This document shows, piece after piece, positions 1 through 12,611 of a stretch of DNA of 64,000 bases; the first letter of the stretch is position 1; every line of letters begins with the position of its first letter. The stretch spans positions 6,386,501 through 6,450,500 of the forward strand of contig NC_088309.1 of assembly GCF_910592395.1 (NCBI RefSeq). Direction: 5' to 3'. Made by a program: the position numbers and the translations under genes. Under the pieces are notes generated by a model. That model ran no database searches, had not been told where the DNA came from, and saw only the letters and a list, made by a program, of their open reading frames with translations. This DNA comes from Lineus longissimus. Taxonomy: Eukaryota > Nemertea > Pilidiophora > Heteronemertea > Lineidae.

Positions 1-2642
1 CCCAGATTTGATAGGCAATGTTTCTATTGCGCCACTCCGACAGCCCGAAGAAAAGGGATGAATTGCAAGAGGGCATTACTCAAGGCTGTATTCGGTGGCA
101 ATTTGGTGAGTAATGTTATGATGGCAACATATTGCCAAACACTACGACGAAAACCGGACTTATGAGAGATGTTTTGAAATTAATTCGTTACGATGACCCG
201 CATGTTCCCAGTTTTCGTCTCAGTTCATCTGGTTTATAGCACCACTTTACCAGCACGAAGCCCGCTTTATTCCGAAATCCTTATGGAAAATGGAAATTGA
301 AAGCTTAGCGGAGCTGCTGAGCTTCACAGAAGAAATTGATAGCTCGGTGAATTGAGTATTCCACCGAGTAAAGAATTTATTTCCATAGAGACGTGAAACA
401 ATATTTAAGTGAATATTTTCAATTATCCAGCTGGTTTAAGAAGTTTTAAGAAGAGAGTAACACGCACCTGTTTACTCTCAATAGGATGTCTGACATAGTC
501 CTAAGAGACACAAGGTGCAAGTGTAAATTTTAGATACATTGTACGCAAGTTTTACGGGGGATTTTCGGCACATGGCCAGTTTATAGACAATGTTTATAGA
601 CAATGGGTTGGCGTCATCAAGTTGGCCGGTGGACATGACGTCATAATGTTCAGGCTTGACATTTTGTCAATTTCTCCTAATAATCAATGAAAGGTCTTAC
701 ATCAGTGAAACTAAAGCATCATAAATGACTGCAAGAGCGTGATTATAGAACATTATCAATATTAACCAGACTAAAATGGCGGCATATGATGCTGACATTA
801 CCAACATTGGCATAGAAGCGCCGTAAAAGTGAATAATTTACTTGTTTTCTTGGTATTGATTTAATAACACACACGATTCTAAAAATTATATCCGTTTAAT
901 GACACCGACCGTGACCAAACATATGGCTTTCTATTGTTGTCAATGTCACTGTACCATTTCATTGCTTCTTTATGACCATGCAGTGTTCATCCGCCCGGAT
1001 GCGTATGCGGTGATTGTGGTGCGTATGCGTATCTCCCCGAGTTCTATATTCCCTGGGTCAACGTCCCCCGCATCCAACAATATTCCAGCGGTCATATTCA
1101 CTCATATTCAGTATCATGACTACGATCTCCCTAACGAAAGCAACCCTCTGGCTCTATGACATTCACCACCTTATCTTACTGGTAAGTACCACTGGCTGGG
1201 AACTGGGCATAGATGGATATCAGGATCCGAAGCTATATACCCGCCCCATCTTAACACCAATACTCGGCGAAGCCTTTCATTACCCGCTCACCGATTTTCT
1301 ATTTGACTGGCTTCTGCGGCGAAGCTCAGTAAATCGACTGTCATGCTGAAGGCTTTAGAAATGGCCTTATTATAGGCTGACACGAAAGAGATGACTCAAC
1401 GCTTTCCTCTCTTAGCCCATATAGACCATACTACATGTACGTATATGCAATTTCGTTGCTTGTGTTTTTTTAGTGATATACATGTACGCAAGTATGGATT
1501 ACTTGATGTACATTAAGTGATAACTCTTTCTATTACCAGACAGAAAGGCAACCATTGGTCAGAGTATATTGTTTGCAGTAAAGCCTTGGGATTCTTCATA
1601 GTATACGTTGTGATAACGATTTTTTTTAAACGATTTCGGTCTTGCTCATCCCAGAGGTTAGTGTAGCGTTAGGACCGAGGTACGAGTTGGGAGCTCTTAG
1701 TGAGGGTTGCGAAACCTGTCTATCGGTTTCCGTCGTTTCGAGACCAACTTCCTCGCCCACAGAGCCTACATGTGGGATAGGTTTAACGCTATCATTATAC
1801 ACAATCGCACAACGAACAGTTTATCGCCGATTTCTAGTCGGCCGTATGGACGTTAAAGATGATAAAAGCTGTATATTCATCAGATTTATTCTGCGAAAAC
1901 CGATTTAATCCCAAAGTGAGTAGGCGTATTCTTGAACCATGACTAAATGTCTATTGTCTTTCCACATCCGATTCTCATGACAGGTCGCCATAGTACATCG
2001 TACACTCCCTTATTGTAACCAGCTGTTGCTTTACTCCCACTGTTGAAAATCTATACGATATCTGATCAGTCAAAAGAGCCCTGCTGTTAAAACCACTTGC
2101 CGAGTACGGTAAGGCCTTTTCCAAGTCCGGATGGAATGGCTCAGTGAGGAAGCATTTGTCTGTGTTTGCGTTAATAACACCACACATAGACCAGCTGATA
2201 TCCAGCAGCACATCCGAAATCAATTTTGAAAATTATACTCTGGTTTTGTTGTATAAGTGATTAGAATTAAGAGTAAAATAGTCGAGTATTTAGTTCTAGT
2301 ATACGCCTATACAATTTCATATTTTGAAAATCAATCTCGATGACTGTTGCTTGATATACGTTGATACGCGGCATTGTGAGTCGTATGCTTTGTATACCTA
2401 TTGTAACTGTATTGAAAATATACCAAAAGCTGATAAGGAAATAAGGTTTTGACTGCTGGTTGAATTAATGTAGAGTTACATGAAGGTAGTAAGGTTTGTT
2501 ATATAAAACATACTTGTTAATTCGCTATGATATGTGGCCTGTGTGTGATGATTCACGTAACTTGAAATGTACAAGTAAATTGTTCCGCCTTGTTCTGCTT
2601 CAGCGGAACACAATGAAATCGGGCCATGGTTATTACCACGAT

Positions 2643-2657
2643 GGGGGGGGGGGGGGG
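2643..2657 (+). repeat. Poly(G) tract, 15 nt
   Basis: This is an uninterrupted run of 15 G. Such tracts are length-unstable and may mis-sequence or form quadruplex-like structures. It lies deep in putative intron 2. Confidence 0.95.
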
Positions 2658-3177
2658 TCAGGTGACTGCCTGAAGCCCCTCTCGCCAAAGTGAACTAAGC
2701 CCAATTCCATTGTGGTCCATTGTTTACGAAACCAACGAAATGCTTACATTGCGAAGTGTGTAACGTGAATCACCACAATGTGGCAGCTGTACATTCACGA
2801 CATTGTGTACATACACTCGGTCGTGAATGAAGTAGAATCTTCTATTTCATTTCATTCATAGCCATGCACGCGTATTTGTTCTAACGGCAGAAGACATGTG
2901 CAACAACAGCACATTCAGCACATTCTACGCCTCACGTCAAATATTTGATTACGCTAGAGTGTTCCTCATTCATTATTTAATTCATGGAAATTTGCAGATA
3001 TTGAATTTCCAGGCGGTTCATAATCAGGCCATGTGAAATAAGTGAAATGAATAGCGTCTCCGACTATCATGTGTACATTCACTTGCCTTCCTAAAAAATA
3101 TTTCTTCACTTCATCAGAAAATGCAAAAGAAAGTACATGTATCTCTCTACAGGCCACGTTCATCATCGTAAATGCCT

Positions 3178-3350
3178 GCCGGTGTAAAAGTAAAAAGTGT
3201 CCCCCTCTAAAAAAGTGTCCGGCCCTATTGTATTCTGCAATATGGTTCTATAGAGACCCTGACCGTCAATAGCTCAGAGATTGAAGCGCATAATAGAATC
3301 CTTTGTTCCCGGACATTTTATCCTAGGACATTTTAAACTTCTACACCGGC
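3178..3350 (-). mobile_element. MITE family A, copy 1
   Basis: This short element is bounded by inverted ends: GCCGGTGTAAAAGT on the left and the complement of ACTTCTACACCGGC on the right. Subterminal AAAATGTCC/GGACATTTT motifs are repeated inside. Read on the minus strand it aligns along its length with the copies at 3910 and 59333, including an internal TTGACGGT block. It has no coding capacity, so it is a non-autonomous element. No clear target-site duplication is seen and the superfamily is not assigned. Confidence 0.75.
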
Positions 3351-3721
3351 TTTCATTTGTGCAGAGATTTGATGAACCATGTTACTGAATGAAACTGATT
3401 TTGACGAAACCTCATCTGACTGGCTTGAGATGCAGAATCAACGCAAGAAATAGATGTTTTAAATCCCCTGCGATAGCTTGAAAGAAGGATCCTAGCCAAA
3501 ACATTTATTTTACGTGGCTTTATCTGTAGGCTCAGCAAATATGAACAACTGGTTAAACAATATCATTCTGAACTAATATTAATTATAATTGAATTAAACA
3601 AACAGGTGGGATGATGTCCAATACCAATTGGTACTAAGACACGTGGCTCTAGTGTCATTTTCACTATCGGAAATTGCCCGGCCTTGGCAGGATAATCATG
3701 CGTTTACATTATACAAAATTT

Positions 3722-3855
3722 GATCCGGGCTTAGTTGTTCAAAGCAATTTAGTTACTAACCTGGCGTACATGGTGTTGAGTCAAGGAGACAACGCAAGTA
3801 AAAAGTTAATGCCTAGTTAGTGACTTAACGTCTTTTGAACAACCAAGCCCTGGTC
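3722..3855. mobile_element. Foldback element family C
   Basis: The left arm, GATCCGGGCTTAGTTGTTC and on to ACTAAC, pairs with the right arm, GTTAGTGACTTAACG to GAACAACCAAGCCCTGGTC. Each arm is about 38 bp and the spacer about 55 bp. Ends of the GGGCTTGGTTGTTCAAA type resemble MITEs I recall from several marine invertebrate genomes. A half copy is at 29069. Confidence 0.7.
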
Positions 3856-3909
3856 TTTCCTAACAGGAAATTAACGGGCTAAATTACTGCGCCATACCCG
3901 ATTTCTGGT

Positions 3910-4090
3910 CAGTGTAAAAGTATGAAATGTCCTAAGATAAAATGTCAAGGGAACTACAGATTTGTGAGCTTTATATCTGAGCTACATGGGCGTGGTATTG
4001 ACGGTAATGACCATACATTTACCATATTCCGTAAGAATACAAGAGCGCCGGACATTTTTTCCAGTGGGACATTTTATACTTTTACGCCGG
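3910..4090 (+). mobile_element. MITE family A, copy 2
   Basis: This has the same layout as copy 1 but the opposite orientation. It starts AGTGTAAAAGTATGAAATGTCC and ends with GGACATTTTATACTTTTACGCCGG-like sequence, with GATAAAATGTC and an internal ATTGACGGTAATGACC block in the same order. Divergence from copy 1 is substantial, which suggests an old insertion. It lies 560 bp from copy 1. Confidence 0.75.
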
Positions 4091-4176
4091 ATACAACTTG
4101 GACTACATGTACATGTATATCTATCTATTCAGTGTTTGACAGCTTCACCTTAAACCCTATTGTGTTGATTAAGCTC

Positions 4177-4446
4177 TTAACTACACACGTTTGAAGCCAC
4201 CGAACAGGTTTCCTCTGAACTGATGGTAACAAAAAGTAACATTTGTGAAAAAAATCGCAACCTGTTTTGAGCGGCACGTGCTATAATTATCTCAGCAGTA
4301 TCGATTCCAAGATCAAATATGGAGTTTAGATGTTTATTCAACTGATCAATAGCCGATAGCAGATTACCTATTGATTTCTGTGTCAGAATACAATAACGTT
4401 CACGTATCACAACTGGTGGCGGATAAGCCAGACCCTTGGGAGGCAT
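4177..4446 (-). CDS. Unrecognised ORF, possible first exon
   Basis: This 89-codon ORF starts at an ATG in a favourable context (CACCATGC). Its first 60 or so residues have balanced, protein-like composition, with a Q/N/L-rich amphipathic stretch (SIGNLLSAIDQLNKHLNSIF). The last 30 residues look random, and an AACAG/GTTGCG sequence near codon 62 could be a weak donor. I recognise no domain. The start lies inside a locally duplicated segment (4401-4550) whose second copy (4627-4768) lacks the ATG. It could be a chance ORF, a first exon or a decayed element. Confidence 0.2.
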   Translation of the reverse strand: MPPKGLAYPPPVVIRERYCILTQKSIGNLLSAIDQLNKHLNSIFDLGIDTAEIIIARAAQNRLRFFSQMLLFVTISSEETCSVASNVCS

Positions 4447-4550
4447 GGTGCGTAAATCCTGGTCTCAATCAGTACCAAATGTTACACGTACTTTTGTCTA
4501 CAACGAAATCATAAAAAACATCGCGACACCGAGACTTTTTGATGTTTTTC
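4401..4550. repeat. Diverged direct duplication, copy 1
   Basis: This segment shares, in order, CACAACTGGTGG, GGTGCGTAAA, CCTGG, ATCATAAAA-CATCG and CTTTTTGATGT with 4627-4768. The spacing is about 225 bp. It spans the start of the unrecognised ORF at 4446. Confidence 0.65.
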
Positions 4551-4626
4551 ATATGGCCTATTTTCTATAATCAGGCACCATCGAAAATTTAGTCCTGGTC
4601 ATATCATGTTATGAAAAGACGACATA

Positions 4627-4768
4627 ACACGTGTCACAACTGGTGGACAGATTCGACCAATCACTCGAGAGGAAACTGGTGCGTAAAACCTGGACTCAGC
4701 CAGGACGTATATTTTTTACAATATCATAAAAGCATCGTGAAACTAACATACTTTTTGATGTCTTCCTT
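4627..4768. repeat. Diverged direct duplication, copy 2
   Basis: This is the second copy of the 4401-4550 segment, in the same orientation and with several small indels. It lacks the ATG of copy 1. Confidence 0.65.
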
Positions 4769-5811
4769 TTTCTTCAGCGTTCATATTTTTTAAGATGCAA
4801 GCTTAGATAGTCTGCATCTTAAAAATTGTTGTCGTCAAAAAGGCAATTGGTAAATCAGTTAACAGTTGCTTGGTTTTTCTTCTTCAACATGAATGACAAA
4901 TCAGCTTGGTCTGAAAGTCATGCGATGGAATCCGTATCTCCTCTCTGTGATTAACCCTGTTCCCATCTCTAGCTGGGATGTGCATTATTCATGACGGATG
5001 ACAGATTCTTTGGTATTCCATTGAATGGCGGCTACTGTGGAGTTTATTCATGAGGTATGCACTGGACTTCTGGGGATCTCTAAGGTCTTACGAATCCGAT
5101 ACGTTTCAATGGAGGTCGATAAAGGGTGCTGACTGTAGTATTTTGATCATGCGATATTCAAGTGTCTGTCAATTTATGGAATCGGCCTGTTAAAAAACGC
5201 CAAAAAACCCAAGAGCAAAATAAATGGAACTCAGATTGAGAACACCTTTCTGTAGTGCTGTGGTATTGTGATTATCACCACACATTTATTTTATTTACAC
5301 TTACATGAAGCAATATAAGGTTGATGACACTTTCTAAAGAAGCCTTCTTAATACATGTACATGTTCAGGGAAAATATCGCTGCTTGAGGATGACATATTT
5401 GAACACGATAAGCTCTTTGGTGAGGGATGCCACTATAGATAAGTGACACTCGTCACTGTGGGGATTATAGCCATCATTTTCTTCGCCACATTTATCAAGC
5501 ATTTCCGATATGTTCCTTTTCACTTTTTTTGATGCTGGCCGCGCTGGGACAGATGTGCGAATCTCACAAATGCCACTTGCTGAAATTTAGATAGTAGCGC
5601 AAAAAACCACATCAATTGGGTACTTTTAGCCACCAGTAAGCAACTCAACCACGCCGCTCGTACAATGCATTAAACAGGATACGGTTTTATGATTTGCGAT
5701 GAGGTCACTGAGTCGGCAGCAGGAAAGTGCCGTTGGTGGACTGATCTCCGCCACGGCTAATACAGAAGATTTAGGAGGGGATTCTTCCGTGTGAGTTATG
5801 CTTGCGATGCG

Positions 5812-6078
5812 ATAAAATGCGATAGAGTTGCGATCGTTAATTACACTAACTGCTTGTTTGGTGGGACTAAAGTATTTCGCTAGTAGCACCCCGGCAGATA
5901 ATGATTTCGCTATGCGCGTAGATTTAAACGGGCCGGAATTTACCATATATTGCGATTTATGCATGCGTTATTGATACGATGGAGTTGCGATCGTTAGTCA
6001 CACCAACTGCTTGTCTTGCGAGAGTCTTACGTTAGTAACACTCCGGTAGATTAATGACGGATTCGGCTCTGCGTGTAG
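5812..6078. repeat. Two-copy direct repeat, period about 160 bp
   Basis: Copies at 5812-5921 and 5972-6078 share GAGTTGCGATCGTTA, CAC-AACTGCTTGT, a TAGTAACAC/TAGTAGCACC block, CCGG-AGAT and GCG-GTAG in the same order. Two minus-strand ORFs (5626-5964 and 6032-6313) fall on this repeat and are probably by-products. Confidence 0.6.
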
Positions 6079-6313
6079 CCTCGATCCGGTCGACTGGTGG
6101 TGACGAAAATAAGAGTGACCACAGCCTATCGCAACCCTGTCGCTGCTCAAATCGCAGTGTTTTTAGTGTAGATTTCCCGCACTGAGTGCGATTTTGCTTA
6201 TCACACAGGGCATGCGTTATCGCAGAACCATCCTTTGTTTTGGAGTTTGGGTTAGCAGTTCGGCGTAAAATAACAAAGCCGTAACGCGTGCGATTTCGTG
6301 GAATAGCCTTCAC

Positions 6314-9300
6314 CTATACGCGGTCATGGAGATCTCGTTTCCGGTTACGTACAAAGGCCAAAATTAATCAAAGTAAATACGATATTGCAACAAAATCAAT
6401 TTGGCTAGCTTTTTCAAGTAAGTAAAAAAATAGTTCGTTTAATTATTTCTTGAAATGGATCTAAATTAGGTTACTCGTATTTCTTCTAATCCTTAATGTT
6501 TCGTCTTTACGATTGCTATATATCATTAATTATTTTCTTGCTTCGTAGGAGATGAAGGCTGATTGGGTTTTATTCAAAAGTGCTCGGCGGATAAAAAGTC
6601 TTTAATGAGCCATTGTCAGCACTGGTTTATCTGCAGTTATTTGAACTATTGTTATTTGAATTCGGTTTGAAGAATTTGTCTCCGTTGAAAGAGAGAAGAT
6701 GTTATATAATTTGCGTCCGAAATATCACTGAAAAGAATGCTGCCATGAACTCGTACGTTAGTGAGCAAACATCAGTAGCCTTGAAAATAACAGCTGCAAT
6801 TTACTGTCAGTGATAAATAGGTTGGTCCATGGAGACACTTGTCAGCATCTGGTAATTCCAACAAAAGTGGGTTTAATAAAATGCGAACTCCTTGTGCAAC
6901 AAGGCTATCGGGACATGCTGGAATGGGTTGGTGATCATCCATCGCGTGAAAAACAAATTTGTTGCTTTCAGTTGGCAATTAGTCAAGTCATTAAGAAAAT
7001 GTGCGTCTACTGAGTAATTGACAATGTCCTCTTTTTGGATCAGCATCATTTGGTGGTTGCTGCATTGTACCACAGTCAATATTGGAGACGATAAGAGAAT
7101 ACATAGCGAGAACAACTATACTTATCCATTGAAGTTAAAAGTTTGGTGTAACCGGATTACACCTTCTCGGAAAGACCTGACCAAATTACCACAGGTGACG
7201 AGATAACATATTTATGTACACATATTGTCAGCCCGAAGGGAAGTAAAATGAAATAACGAACGGACTAATCCAATGTATTTGGCGAAGTGTCATCCGCAGT
7301 ATATATATGTTATGACAAAATGAACTTCGAATTGAATGAGCTGCGGTGGTCATATTGTCAGCGTAATGTCAAAACGAAACACAGCTGACGTTTCCGTAAT
7401 TTTGTTATCACTTTTCCGCAACGTCATTTTTTCTGTGTTCTTTTTAGACAATATGATACCCTTGCCAGTGACGCACGCGAACACATATCGGCTAAACTCA
7501 AATTTGAATGTAGTCGTTCAATTTAATCAAATACACAAGCGCCTTCAGGGAAGGTGAACGAGACGGAATATAAGATTAGAAAATACAATTTTGTTCCTGT
7601 GTTTTTCATGGTTGGTTGGAACAGAATTTCAATTTCATTAGACCCTGACGTAGGCTGAGATATGTTCAGGTGTCTCTGTCACTAATTGAATAAATCAAGA
7701 GTGAAATTTTGAATATGTTACATTGCCCGTGATTAAACATTCTGCGGGTTGACTCGATTGAATCAGAAATGTCGTTTGTTGTGATGCGTGTGCGTCTGTG
7801 GGGAGAATCGATGTTTGACTTGTACGGGGATTCCTCTTTGATGCACAAAAGGTTGCTTTCGAAATAAAGTAACACTTCTTGATACAATGTATTTCTATCA
7901 AATCTGAAGCGGGATTGATACCGCTTGGTTGGCTTTCGTGACGTTCGCTGCAAAAGTTTGTTTTGTTTCTGACGTATTACATTCCTTTTCGATCAGCTGC
8001 TTTCATTTACACTTGCAAAACATCATGATACCGCTTCCTGGGGCAGAACTACGATGCGTTCCTGTCCCTTGTAGCCTTTGAGAATTTTGATAACGACAGG
8101 ATGGGCCTCAAAATGAATTGAAGGTGAAAATGCTGGGTTTTTTTAGTCGTTTGAGTGTGGTCAGAAGAACACGTTACTATAAAGACAAAGTACTATAAAA
8201 TGATAAAGGTAATTGTGTTAACTTAGTGGAATGGAAAAGCCAAGTAACTATTTCGATGTTTCGAGCATTTCAATTTACTTCAGAAAGGGTATGACCTTAG
8301 TCAAACTAATTGCACTTTTTTAAAGAGCAGCCAGACTGAAAGATGTTGCGTGCCACCAGACATCGATCCAATTGATCGCTCACCGTAACATGAGCTAGAC
8401 AGACAGTGAGCATGCAGTTTAGAGGCGGGTTCACACTTAATAAACTGAAATCGTCACGAACGGAATAAATCTATTTTCCGATAAAGGAACTCGGTATAAA
8501 TTGCATTTGACACAGGACGTCAATCTAATGACAAGACTAGATTTCCACGTGAAAAATGACACGTCTTGTAGGTTTGCCTGAAAGTATTGTCTGCAATGAC
8601 ACATTTGTACCTTACATCTGCGAAAATGTCCTTATACAATTTGCAGACCGTTTTGTGGATATAATATAGACAGCTTTAAAGATTACATCTATGTAACAGT
8701 TTGTTGTCACGATTTTCCCACGGATACATTCATTTCACTGAATTAGGACACTGGAGAAGCGAAAGGGATCCGCGGTCACGTTTTATTACGGTTAAAGATG
8801 TCTGAACCTGATGCCCATTACGTCCAGCATCGTTTGTTGAAAGACTTTCCAACGCACGAGGGACCTCATTACCTATTAATTTACTCAGCCTGTAAAGAGT
8901 ACCTCCCTCGATGGTCATACTATGAGGTTAACGGGCTATTTTTTTTCGTGAGAGAAACAATTACGGAGGCACCTCGAATAATCAATATCAAGTGCGAGAC
9001 AACACCGGCCGGCTAAACCTGGCAAAGATGATACGGTGTTTTTCTTTAGTGCTGTTTGACTTACGGGGAGGGGTGAGATATTTTGCCTCACACCACTACC
9101 TTTGTTAGGCATTCGGATGTCGACATCCATTTGCCATGTTCACGAAAAAAGGTTCACGTACATAAAACAATCACAGCCATCAGGCAAATATTTCCAAAAC
9201 ATCACTGCGGGGAGGTCAGATTACTCAAGAGACACGCGTTGAACCATCGCGTTTGCTCTGCTTAATAGATTACGGGAAAATGATATGATTTGCACAACTC

Positions 9301-9716
9301 ATGCTACCCCGTGCTAAGTTACGCAATTATAAGACAGAAACTGGCAAAAACTGTGCTATTGAAAAAATCGTTCCCTCACGCCAAGCGCGGAGCATTTATC
9401 AAGAACATCGCGTCATTAAATGAATTTTTATCTTCTCTCACATTGCGCGATAAATCCATCACTCAATATAGGATCAGGTTGCACAGAAATGTCAAAATTC
9501 ATTATCAAGACCTAAATCTGTCCGACCAGTTTGAAAGATTTCCCCCGAGGATCGGAAAAGCACTGGATTGATTATTGGTATTGATTTCATTTCGAATTGT
9601 TATTCGAGTTCATGTCTGATTCTGAAATAGGGCGTTTTGATATCTTGTTGACTGAAATTGGAGAGGACATAGCGGAATAATAGCGATAATTTTAGAGCTT
9701 TCAGTCATTTCTGGTT
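6314..9716. other. No gene or repeat recognised
   Basis: Only short ORFs occur on both strands, none with a recognisable domain. A 7-bp hairpin, GGTGTAA-5-TTACACC, lies near 7145. The stretch reads as ordinary non-coding sequence. Confidence 0.5.
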
Positions 9717-9764
9717 ACGGGCGGATCAGTGAGGAGCCGGGCGGGCGGCTACGGGCGGATCAGT
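9717..9764 (+). repeat. GC-rich 34-bp direct repeat
   Basis: ACGGGCGGATCAGT occurs exactly at 9717-9730 and 9751-9764, separated by a G/C-rich spacer, in otherwise AT-rich DNA. Confidence 0.8.
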
Positions 9765-12500
9765 AGCTAAAGGGACAGCCGTCCAATAGGCTAAAGAGGG
9801 GAAGTAGACGATACCCAGTTAAGGTTCCCTGACAATCGTGAACCCAACGCGTCCTCAGAGATGTAAACTTATATTACTGCCCTCACATTTTGCAGGATTC
9901 TCTTCGCTTGCGTCTTTTTGCGATCACTTAAGCTTCTCTTTGGGTGCTTAGCTAGTAGAGGGATTTAATTTCAATCCCTCAAAAGAGCCAAGTGTCTCTA
10001 TGACCTTGTCTAAACTCCAGCTATTATCAGCGTTGTCGAGGCTGATTCTTCGAGAAAGCAGTACGCTAGTTCTAGTAAATGGAGAAAGTACCACTGGGTT
10101 ATCTTTTTGGCCATGACACACGATTATTTAGTAACAGATTTTGAAACAGCACATCTAACATGTACCGTGTCTAAATTTACAATCTGAGCATCCTTTTATT
10201 CAAGTCTGTGACGACTGCTAGTCTAGACAATCTTGACCATCAATGTATTAACATTGCTCAGCTTCCAGACAACGCGGGCATGTATGGACGGAGGCTACGG
10301 ACGCAATACCGCTGGAAGTTCAGTATGGTCTAGACGCCCGGACAATATGTAGCCGTAATTATAGGCGGAATGGCGATACCAAGTTGATTCCATATCTAAT
10401 TATAGTCTCCCAATTATTCCTGCCATTCAAGAGAAGATTAACTACCGCTTTGAGTGTCGCCAGTCATGTCAGTATATTGGACGTATTGGTGTATTGAGAC
10501 TGTGCCGATGGCTATCTGTATTCATTGGTTGTCTCGACCAATCAAATAACCTCATAAGGTCAATCTAGCCGAAGCTACAGGCCACGTGAAAGGAACTTCC
10601 GTCGGGTATGATCGAAGAAATTAGATACCAGGTTTCGCAACCCCTACAACTATACGGAAGTCTGTCAGTCGAGTCATCAAGTCTGGTGCCACTTGCATGT
10701 TTTAGTTTCCCAAAAAGTCGATGAAATACATCATACTTAGTATGTACTTCGACTTTAAGAATACATGTAGTTATCATTGATCATGAGAAAGAAAACAAAT
10801 TTCGTTGTCATGCTGGGCAATGCAAATAACAAATTGTGTCACCTCGTGCATTGCAGCCAAAAATCGCACCATAGTCGAAATCGCTGAGTAACATCAAAAG
10901 TACGCAATATCATATAAGATTAGAGTTCTTTTATTTTTTTCTGTCATCATTGGTTCACCTTTTCATCAAAGCATCAGTGTCTGCTGACGAGCTTTGATCA
11001 AGATTGCTGATGTAATCAGTACAGTTGTTGCACGATAAAAAAGACAGGGGAACTTGCGAGAAGACACACTTTCATCATGACCAGCAGACGGATCGAGAAG
11101 TACACGCAAATGATCACCAAACTCAAGAACATTTTTTTTAAGGCGGACTATATAAGCAGGAGCTAGGGGTAAAATTGGTAGTTTTCAGGCCGTGACTGAT
11201 GCACAGTCTAGGGGATGGGTTGAGTTTTGATTCGGCGATACATACAAGCGTGAATGATTTCCATGTACATGTACATGTGAGGTAGGAGAGACCCCTACCG
11301 GCGACATCTTGAAACTTAATCTGGCATACTGTTTGTTCCTGCCTAAAGTCTCACTTTAGCAAGAAAACGTTAAAACGGTTGATACAAAATCCGATGCCCC
11401 AAGTGCCAAGTAGCCTTAAATGTTAACCAGTTCTGAATCTCGAGAGCGACATCATATTTTATATATTTCATGGTAATTGCACTTATATCAAAAAGAAACC
11501 AGACAAGTGAATTCTATCTTTTGTGCCCAAATGATGCAAGAATGACATACTACAGTCTGATGTCAGCCCATCAATATATTGAATATAAGGCTAAATGTTC
11601 TTACTCAAGTGGTTAGCCCATACAATTTGCGACGACACAAAGCAAGATGTTCATAATCATTGTCTGGAAATGTTGGCAAACATTATAAAGAACTGATAGA
11701 CTTCCTGCAGAGAAAAGGTCAAGCAGTTCTAACATTAGCTTGATATGCTGAAAGAACAACTGCAACAACAGGCGTAACCACCACCTTTATTGGGTCAACA
11801 AGAGCAAAGGCCGAGAATATACGCACAATTACGATTTGACAATCTAAATTACCCCCACTTGGGGCGTACGACAACATTTGCGTCAGAATATGACGCATTG
11901 GCCGTCACAGAAACTGCCCTAATACCTAGTAAGGTGTTATAATGTTCTTTTGATACTTTCTTTTGGGTTGTCAGGAAAATTGCTTCGCCATGCCGAAGGG
12001 CTGGTTTCACAAATGTCACCACTGAGGGGGCTGAGCTTCCGTTTAGTCATTTTTTTATGAAGACGATGGTTGACATGGAATATTTATGTTCACGCACACA
12101 TATTGCATGTAATGGTTTAATGTGCACACAATGGCATAACAATGAAGTACTAGATAACAAGTGTCTCTTATTGTCGTAAAATTATTATATCTGGGTTGTT
12201 ACATGTATCATATCATTTTGTTCTCACACGCTAGGTTCTGGTATAAATCGTTTTCCCGATGACTCGCACCAAAGTGGCAGGCAAGTTGATATCCAACCAT
12301 CCCATTGACCAACTTTATGTCGTGCTCGTTCCAACACGGCTAGTAGCAATAGCAATAACCAATTTTGGTTTTCTCAATAAATTTAAGTACATATAAGTGT
12401 TTGTCCTTATGACGATGCTTGTCCAGAAATGGCGAAACAAATAGATAGGAAAACGAGTTAAATGTATCAAAGTATATATGTATAGGCGTGTTTCAATTTC
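9765..12500. other. No gene or repeat recognised
   Basis: This is the intronic stretch just 3' of SK exon 2 on the minus strand. I saw short ORFs only and no match to the S3 exon motifs (DDWR, WRIAMT, VCAIHP) on the minus strand. Confidence 0.45.
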
Positions 12501-12504
12501 TTAC

Positions 12505-12600
12505 CTGAATTTCTAAAGCATGGTAAGCTATGATGAGTCCTACGAGTATCGCAGACGAGACACTGATCAGCGACTTTAACACGATGGAATATATCTCTCT
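12505..12600 (-). CDS. KCNN (SK family; paralogue not determinable): SK-type Ca2+-activated K+ channel, exon 2 (S2)
   Basis: This 96-nt exon of 32 codons is phase 0 at both ends. It continues the channel from exon 1 and encodes the end of the S1-S2 linker (REIYS) and all of S2, with LKSLISVSS and LVGLIIAYHALEIQ matching the SK S2 consensus. SK genes have a small exon at this position. It is preceded by a pyrimidine-rich tract ending in CTATTTTCAG and followed by GTAAGAAAT. The surrounding open frame (12493-12711) starts at an intronic ATG and reads through both splice sites, so it is not itself a gene. The next expected exon, beginning near the family motif DNGADDWRIAMT, was looked for by eye on the minus strand from 12504 to 1 and not found. 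Confidence 0.92.
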
Positions 12601-12611
12601 CTGAAAATAGA

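Larger units (their letters stand above)
1..12504 (-). other. Probable 5' part of intron 2 of the SK channel gene
   Basis: The donor GTAAGAAAT begins at 12504. No S3-S6 or pore exon was recognised on the minus strand below it, so the intron probably runs past position 1. This is an inference from absence: a short exon of unusual sequence could have been missed. Confidence 0.6.

Noticed and set aside
1-12504. SK exon 3 (S3-S5) in the window
   Set aside because: Minus-strand searches by eye for DDWR, WRIAMT, VCAIHP and MFLRLYL patterns found nothing. The nearest, a FLMINDN string near 10775-10795, does not continue as SK.
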